Source: Thermoplasmatota archaeon
GTDB taxonomy: Archaea > Thermoplasmatota > Thermoplasmata > Thermoplasmatales > Thermoplasmataceae
NCBI GenBank assembly: GCA_023379845.1
Contig: JAMCPG010000044.1
Span: 1-58,043 of the forward strand
DNA length: 58,043 nt
Direction of reading: 5' to 3'
Each line of letters starts with the position of its first letter. Within the stretch, counting starts at the first letter, position 1. A model generated the notes under the pieces. The model saw only the letters and a list, made by a program, of their open reading frames with translations, ran no database searches and was not told where the DNA came from. A program made the position numbers and the translations under genes. This document shows positions 53,899-58,043 of this stretch, piece after piece.

Positions 53899-54741
53899 TT
53901 GGACACCGTAAAATTACTACATATTATAAATAAAGAGGACAAAATAGTTCCTGAGGTAGTGGAAAAATCCATTCCGGAAATTATTGGAATAGTCGAGGAA
54001 GCAACAAAACAGATAAGTAAGGGAGGAAGAATGATATATGTTGGCGCTGGAACCGCTGGGAGACTTGGTGTTCTTGACGCAGCCGAGTGCGTGCCTACTT
54101 TCGGCGCGTCTCCAGAAACTGTAATCGCAGTAATAGCTGGGGGCTATAATTCTATTAGTCATCCAACTGAGGGAGCGGAAGATAGCTTTTCATCAGGTGA
54201 AGCCGAGATGGACAGAATTGCAGTTGGAAGAGACGATATCGTGATAGGAATAGTTGCGTCTGGAAGGGCACCGTACGTCATGGGTGCTCTTAAGAGAGCT
54301 GGCGAACTCAAGGCCGTAACTGCAGCAATAGTTAACGTATCAAACCCAGCTGTTCGAAAGTATTGTGATCACTTAGTAACATTGCTTGTTGGGCCAGAAG
54401 TTATTGCTGGATCTTCAAGAATGAAAGCTGGAACCTCGGAAAAACTTGTTTTAAACATGATCTCAACTGCCGTTTTTGTGAAGCTTGGAAAGGTGTATGA
54501 TAACCTAATGATAGATATTCGTCCGGTTAATGAAAAGCTCAAGGAAAGAATGGTAAATATAGTTCGAAAAATAACCGATGTTAACCGCGACTCCGCTCTC
54601 TCAGCTTTGATTGAAGCAGATTGGAACATAAAGGCGGCAATAATCATGGTTTTAAACCCAATGTCACTGGAAAATGCAAAAAATATTTTAGCTTTATGTA
54701 ATGGAAATCTCAGATGTGCATTATCTAAATTTAAAAAATAA
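53899..54741 (+). CDS. murQ: MurQ-like N-acetylmuramic acid 6-phosphate etherase
   Basis: This SIS-domain etherase splits MurNAc 6-phosphate into GlcNAc 6-phosphate and D-lactate in bacterial cell-wall recycling. Seen: INKEDKIVPEVVEK, the sugar-phosphate loop MIYVGAGTAGRLGVLDAAECVPTFG with the Glu that corresponds to the catalytic E83 of E. coli MurQ, HPTEGAEDS, VGIVASGRAPYV, GPEVIAGSSRMKAGTSEKLVLNM and GKVYDNLMID. Only a TTG at 53899 is available. Homology-like sequence (LETEE...LDTLDT) continues in frame upstream for about 16 codons without a start, so the N-terminus is uncertain. It follows the peptide transporter directly. Confidence 0.82.
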   Translation: MDTVKLLHIINKEDKIVPEVVEKSIPEIIGIVEEATKQISKGGRMIYVGAGTAGRLGVLDAAECVPTFGASPETVIAVIAGGYNSISHPTEGAEDSFSSGEAEMDRIAVGRDDIVIGIVASGRAPYVMGALKRAGELKAVTAAIVNVSNPAVRKYCDHLVTLLVGPEVIAGSSRMKAGTSEKLVLNMISTAVFVKLGKVYDNLMIDIRPVNEKLKERMVNIVRKITDVNRDSALSALIEADWNIKAAIIMVLNPMSLENAKNILALCNGNLRCALSKFKK

Positions 54742-54851
54742 ATATGTTTCCTCTACTTTTGTCTAGAGTGTTTTGAAGACTCTGTGAATTGTTCACTCAT
54801 CTTTGGACAATTTGGAGAATTATCTTAGCGTCCAGAATTATAGTTAATTAC

Positions 54852-55071
54852 CTACAATATTATATTTTTGTTTAGGAATTTCCCCCCCATCTTTTTTGAA
54901 AATGTCAGCCTTCTGATAACTTCGGGAAACTTTTTTATTGTATCTTTTAGTTTCTCTTCAGATCTATTGCCTCCACGGATAAGACTCTCCCTGCGCCCTT
55001 CCGGATCAATTCTATTGGATTCAAATCAGTAGAATAGGAGGCAGGAATACCAGCTTCATATTCGTGTAATA
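54852..55071 (-). pseudogene. IS630-type transposase remnant (C-terminal part)
   Basis: The minus strand shows MKLVFLPP and, after a frame change, YSTDLNPIELIRKGAGRVLS. After another break it continues EEKLKDTIKKFPEVIRRL and FSKKMGGKFL. The FLPPYS-x-x-LNPIE box is diagnostic of the IS630/Tc1 C-terminus. Two frameshifts make it non-functional. It joins directly to a fragment of another transposase. Confidence 0.7.
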
Positions 55072-55262
55072 GCCGAAGTCAAGTATCAGTTTCTCCTTAG
55101 ATGGCTCACTGCTAGGATGAATGATATTCTTTGTGACATGATCAACCTGGTCAAGATGCCTGCTCTTCTGTGCAGGTCCCTTGTTCATCCTGTCATAATA
55201 AGATGAGACTTCATAGGCATAATCCTTGTTGCCAATCCTCTGATCGGATCCGTAACAACAGA
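55072..55262 (-). pseudogene. Transposase N-terminal remnant (IS1634-like)
   Basis: The minus frame reads YGSDQRIGNKDYAYEVSSYYD, HLDQVDHVTKNIIHPSSEPSK and EKLILDFG. This is the pattern of N-terminal domains of IS4-superfamily archaeal transposases. It breaks off into IS630 sequence at its 3' side and into an oppositely oriented C-terminal fragment at its 5' side. Confidence 0.55.
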
Positions 55263-55535
55263 TACCCCTACCTGAGGGATGACGATTCCCTGCGGGGATA
55301 TCTTTTTGTTTCATTCATTTCTCTCATTGCATATTACCGCATCCTGAGTCTCCTGAAGAAAAAAGGTATCAATGATCGTATCAGTGTGAAGGATGCGATC
55401 CTTCAGCTGTCAAAGATCTATCTGACAGATGTTGGAAACAGATCAATTCTGGCAGAGATGCCAAAGAAGGTCCGTGAACTTGCGGAACTGCTGGGCATGG
55501 AACCATATCAGTTCCCTAAAAGTGTTCCGAGTTAA
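55259..55535 (+). pseudogene. Transposase C-terminal remnant (IS1634-like)
   Basis: The plus strand reads YLRDDDSLRGYLFVSFISLI, YRILSLLKKKGINDR and MPKKVRELAELLG, the typical end of IS4-superfamily archaeal transposases. The catalytic part is absent. It lies head-to-head with the N-terminal fragment, implying an inversion or two insertions followed by deletion. Confidence 0.65.
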
Positions 55536-55683
55536 GGTTAGAAAGGGAAAGATTTTATGCCGAAGTTACCATTGCAGTATAAATGAGCATTCAACGCTTC
55601 AGTTGCTCTGTGATATGCTGTTTGCTTTTTATATAAGTGCTTTTAATTAAAAAGGATTTTTAATGATAAGTCATTGATTGCTT

Positions 55684-56934
55684 ATGAAAATTACGAACAA
55701 AAGGAAATTTGTAATTTGTGCAGGAGTCTTACTAATAGCTTCGATGTTTTTGTTTACATCTTTTAGTATGTCTGTTTTTACATTGTCAGAAAACTCGAGC
55801 CAAGCGACCGCAGTCTCCTCATACAGCATAGTAGCACCGACAAAAACGCTCACTTCCCAGGACAAGTATCAGTCAATGATCTGGATATGCCAGTTCTGTG
55901 GCAGTCAGGTAAATTATACTAAAATGATAGAGAAATATCATGGTTTGATAACCGATCTATCGTTTGAAGATTATTATCTTGCATCAAATGAAACTTTTCA
56001 AAGTTTGGGGCTTAATCTCCCTCTACAGTTAGCGCATAGATACCATCTAAGTACATTCCCAATGATCGCATCTCACTTACCAGGTGAGATGCATATTCTG
56101 TTCACGAATAGTTCAGTTCAATCTGCATTTATATCAAGCGCAGTAAAGGCCGCTTTGACTAATGATTTTACAGGGTACAATATTGATTTTGAAGTACCAT
56201 ACTACAGTGATTCGCATGCAGTAACAGAGTTTGTTGAAAACTTTTCAAACGCGTTGTTGGCTGTCGGTAAAGAATTAACCATTGATGTACCTGGTGTCAC
56301 TGGACTTTTCAGCCCAAGCGTTCATGGAGCCGCCTACAATTATTCCGCTTTGGCTAAAACCTCTGTTTCCCTTATAGTTGTGATGGATTACTTTTCAATC
56401 GGCGACTTTTATAATGCAGTAAACTATTCAGTTGCTAATGTCCCCCTTAATAAGCTAATGATTGCACTGCCTGACTACTCTTATTCATTCTATGTGAATG
56501 TCACATCTAATTGTCCATTCCCTAACAACCTTGTTCCGCCCTATGTAAATCACTCCTTTAAAGGCATGTATGGTGCCCTGAAGTCCATTCTCCATAACGC
56601 AAGAAAGGATCATGCCAAGATATCGAACCATTTTAGCTCATTCTATGGAGAGCCTTACTACGAGATCATATATCCTCAGAACAAGACCCTTGGGGTTGAG
56701 TTTTACTACATAAACAACAAAGCAATGTCTCTACGCCTGAATTACCTTGAGAAGCTAAACATTGACATGGTTGCAATGTGGAGAGCGGGGGCAGTAGATC
56801 CCAACCTTTTCTCCTCAGTAAAAATGTTTTATGTGCATACTGCTATACATGCACTTGAGGAGACAGTTTTCCAGATGGTTCTGAACATTGAAAACAACTA
56901 TCCAATGATGATGTCTTCGAGAGAATCGTTTTAA
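55684..56934 (+). CDS. Secreted GH18-like protein (YaaH/SleL-related)
   Basis: A 416-residue protein with a basic N-terminus and hydrophobic signal (about 8-32). The TIM-barrel cues of GH18 are the fourth-strand motif TGYNIDFE (about 163-170; general acid Glu kept, first two Asp replaced), the MDYFS strand (about 234), and the end VEFYYINNKAMSLRLNYLEK with MVAMWRAGA, as in YaaH/SleL enzymes that cut N-acetylglucosaminyl bonds in peptidoglycan. Several sequons suggest glycosylation. ATG 55684 is preferred to TTG 55678. Activity is not certain given the altered motif. Confidence 0.68.
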   Translation: MKITNKRKFVICAGVLLIASMFLFTSFSMSVFTLSENSSQATAVSSYSIVAPTKTLTSQDKYQSMIWICQFCGSQVNYTKMIEKYHGLITDLSFEDYYLASNETFQSLGLNLPLQLAHRYHLSTFPMIASHLPGEMHILFTNSSVQSAFISSAVKAALTNDFTGYNIDFEVPYYSDSHAVTEFVENFSNALLAVGKELTIDVPGVTGLFSPSVHGAAYNYSALAKTSVSLIVVMDYFSIGDFYNAVNYSVANVPLNKLMIALPDYSYSFYVNVTSNCPFPNNLVPPYVNHSFKGMYGALKSILHNARKDHAKISNHFSSFYGEPYYEIIYPQNKTLGVEFYYINNKAMSLRLNYLEKLNIDMVAMWRAGAVDPNLFSSVKMFYVHTAIHALEETVFQMVLNIENNYPMMMSSRESF

Positions 56935-57209
56935 ATATAATACGATGAAATAAACCATCCATTTTCATTTTTTGGTAAAAGAAGTTGCTATGCTGTATGG
57001 GCAGAAATTTCAAGGACATAATTCATAATTGCGATAAGTGAGAAAAATTCTTGTCAATCGCATTTTCCGGGTCCATTGAATATCAGTACGGTGCTGGTCT
57101 CCCTCGCAAAATCGAAAATCTTCTTCTCTTTCATTAAAGAGCATTATATATGACGGCAAAAACATTTGTCGCATGCTTGTAACTGGTCAGTCTGATGTGC
57201 TCGATCCCA
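56935..57209. other. Stretch without a recognisable gene
   Basis: This stretch lies between the GH18 gene and the IS66 remnant. A 26-codon minus ORF at 57054-57134 (MKEKKIFDFARETSTVLIFN) looks like the beginning of a truncated protein, perhaps a transposase, but cannot be assigned. Confidence 0.4.
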
Positions 57210-58043
57210 TCAGCCGGGTCTAGCCCCTCCCCTCATAATGTATGGTGTATCTGTAATGAAATTCTTACCTCTCAGCTTTGATGTATAATATACGGAATAT
57301 ATCCTCGTATATATCTCAGCACCTCTCTCAGATCTGGATCCACCTGAGACCTTCCTGTATATCACGGAAGGTCTGAGAGCCCTCTCTGCCCTGTTGTTCG
57401 TCTTTTCAATGCATGGATCCATAACAAAGCCAAAAAGCCATTCCTTCTTGCGCTTCAGAAGGTTGTCCACAAACCTCCTGGATCTCTTATGCTCTTAATC
57501 GGAATCCAGTAAGAATACGAGCCTGTGATGGAGTGATCTGCGCCCCTTAATCCTGGACACTCAATATGACTACTGTAGATTCAAATTCAATAGGAAAACA
57601 GTGGATTTGATTCAAGCAATGGTATCATTCCTGAATAATACATTTAACGTTATATTGGATAGCTACAGAACTGTTGGGTCTGTCGTTGAATCTATCTTAA
57701 AAGATGCAATTTACATAAATGTAAATGCCGCACAGCGTCAGAAAGGCCAATATAACTATAGGATGATAATTATAATATCTCATTAATACCGTCCAAAGTT
57801 AAAGGGAGCACATCATGGAGGTTCTTCACATTTTGCATGGTACCATGGCCTCTGAAAGCCTTCGCCTCATCGAATACTGCCTGAAGGGATCTCTTTATCC
57901 TTGTACCCTCATCGCCATAGAAATCCTCCAGTTCCTTTGCATCGCATATGATGTGTGACCAGCAGTACTGCTGGTCATTGTTTGTTCTGGATGCCAGGGT
58001 TTCGAATGCGGAATGTCGATCATGTATATCGGTACCTTTGTGT
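57210..58043 (-). pseudogene. Broken IS66-family transposase (continues past the window)
   Basis: A minus-strand piece at 57770-58043 reads HDRHSAFETLAS, QQYCWSHIICDAKELEDFYG and VFDEAKAFRGHG, the IS66 DDE region with its C-W-x-H motif. A second piece at 57210-57560 reads HHRLVFLLDSD, a stop at 57495-57497, then RRFVDNLLKRKKEWLFGF, EKTNNRAERALRP and RKVSGGSRSERGAEI, the IS66 C-terminus. About 200 bp of unrelated-looking sequence separates them. The in-frame stop and the interruption mean it is not functional. Confidence 0.8.

Noticed and set aside
57601-57786. 61-codon plus-strand ORF in the gap of the IS66 remnant
   Set aside because: It might be a fragment of another mobile element, but its origin cannot be recognised and it is not a likely intact gene.

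Overview
The window is a compact, mixed-strand stretch of archaeal chromosome. Its information-processing genes are archaeal in type: a TOPRIM DnaG-like primase, eS1/S3Ae and S15 ribosomal proteins, Nep1, NMD3, a DHH RecJ-like nuclease, AglB and a LonB-like ATPase. The elongator tRNA-Met carries a bulge-helix-bulge intron. Many first-in-operon start codons lie about 24-28 nt after a TATA box, which indicates leaderless transcripts, while downstream genes carry GGAGG-type ribosome binding sites. Together with TreXYZ trehalose synthesis, a SUF operon and a large peptide-type ABC transporter, this suggests a heterotrophic Euryarchaeon, most likely of the order Thermoplasmatales. The order is an inference from gene content, not a database result.

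Layout. 1-628: truncated transposase end and a gene-less stretch. 629-7240: treX facing a DUF5752-treY-treZ operon (trehalose from alpha-glucans). 7435-11373: thrB, cystathionine gamma-synthase, asd and a short aspartate kinase. 11374-14923: a heterodimeric ABC exporter with one degenerate ATP site and a disturbed N-terminus. 15212-17172: a membrane protein and an SDR. 17266-20596: Nep1, S15, a RecJ-like nuclease and an RNase H-fold protein. 20612-27666: a giant 2098-residue AglB and a membrane-anchored partner. 27844-30027: two wHTH regulators and a four-CBS protein. 30044-35875: sufCBDSU with a divergent SufR-like regulator. 36049-39244: a 30-codon ORF coupled to a pterin carbinolamine dehydratase, then a protease-less Lon-like ATPase overlapping dnaG. 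39577-46002: acyl-CoA dehydrogenase, NMD3, arginine deiminase, S3Ae, tRNA-Met, a hypothetical gene and glycyl-tRNA synthetase.

46213-58043 is the accessory part. An apparently intact IS1634-type element (20-bp terminal inverted repeats) ends one base before the core promoter of an oligopeptide-type ABC transporter (binding protein, two permeases, two ATPases). Next come a MurQ-like N-acetylmuramate 6-phosphate etherase, a patch of IS630 and IS1634-type remnants, a secreted divergent GH18 protein related to the YaaH/SleL group, and a broken IS66 transposase at the right edge. Archaea do not make peptidoglycan, so a secreted GH18 protein, a peptide importer and MurQ together suggest scavenging of bacterial cell-wall fragments. 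This is the most interesting hypothesis in the window, and it is an inference from gene content.
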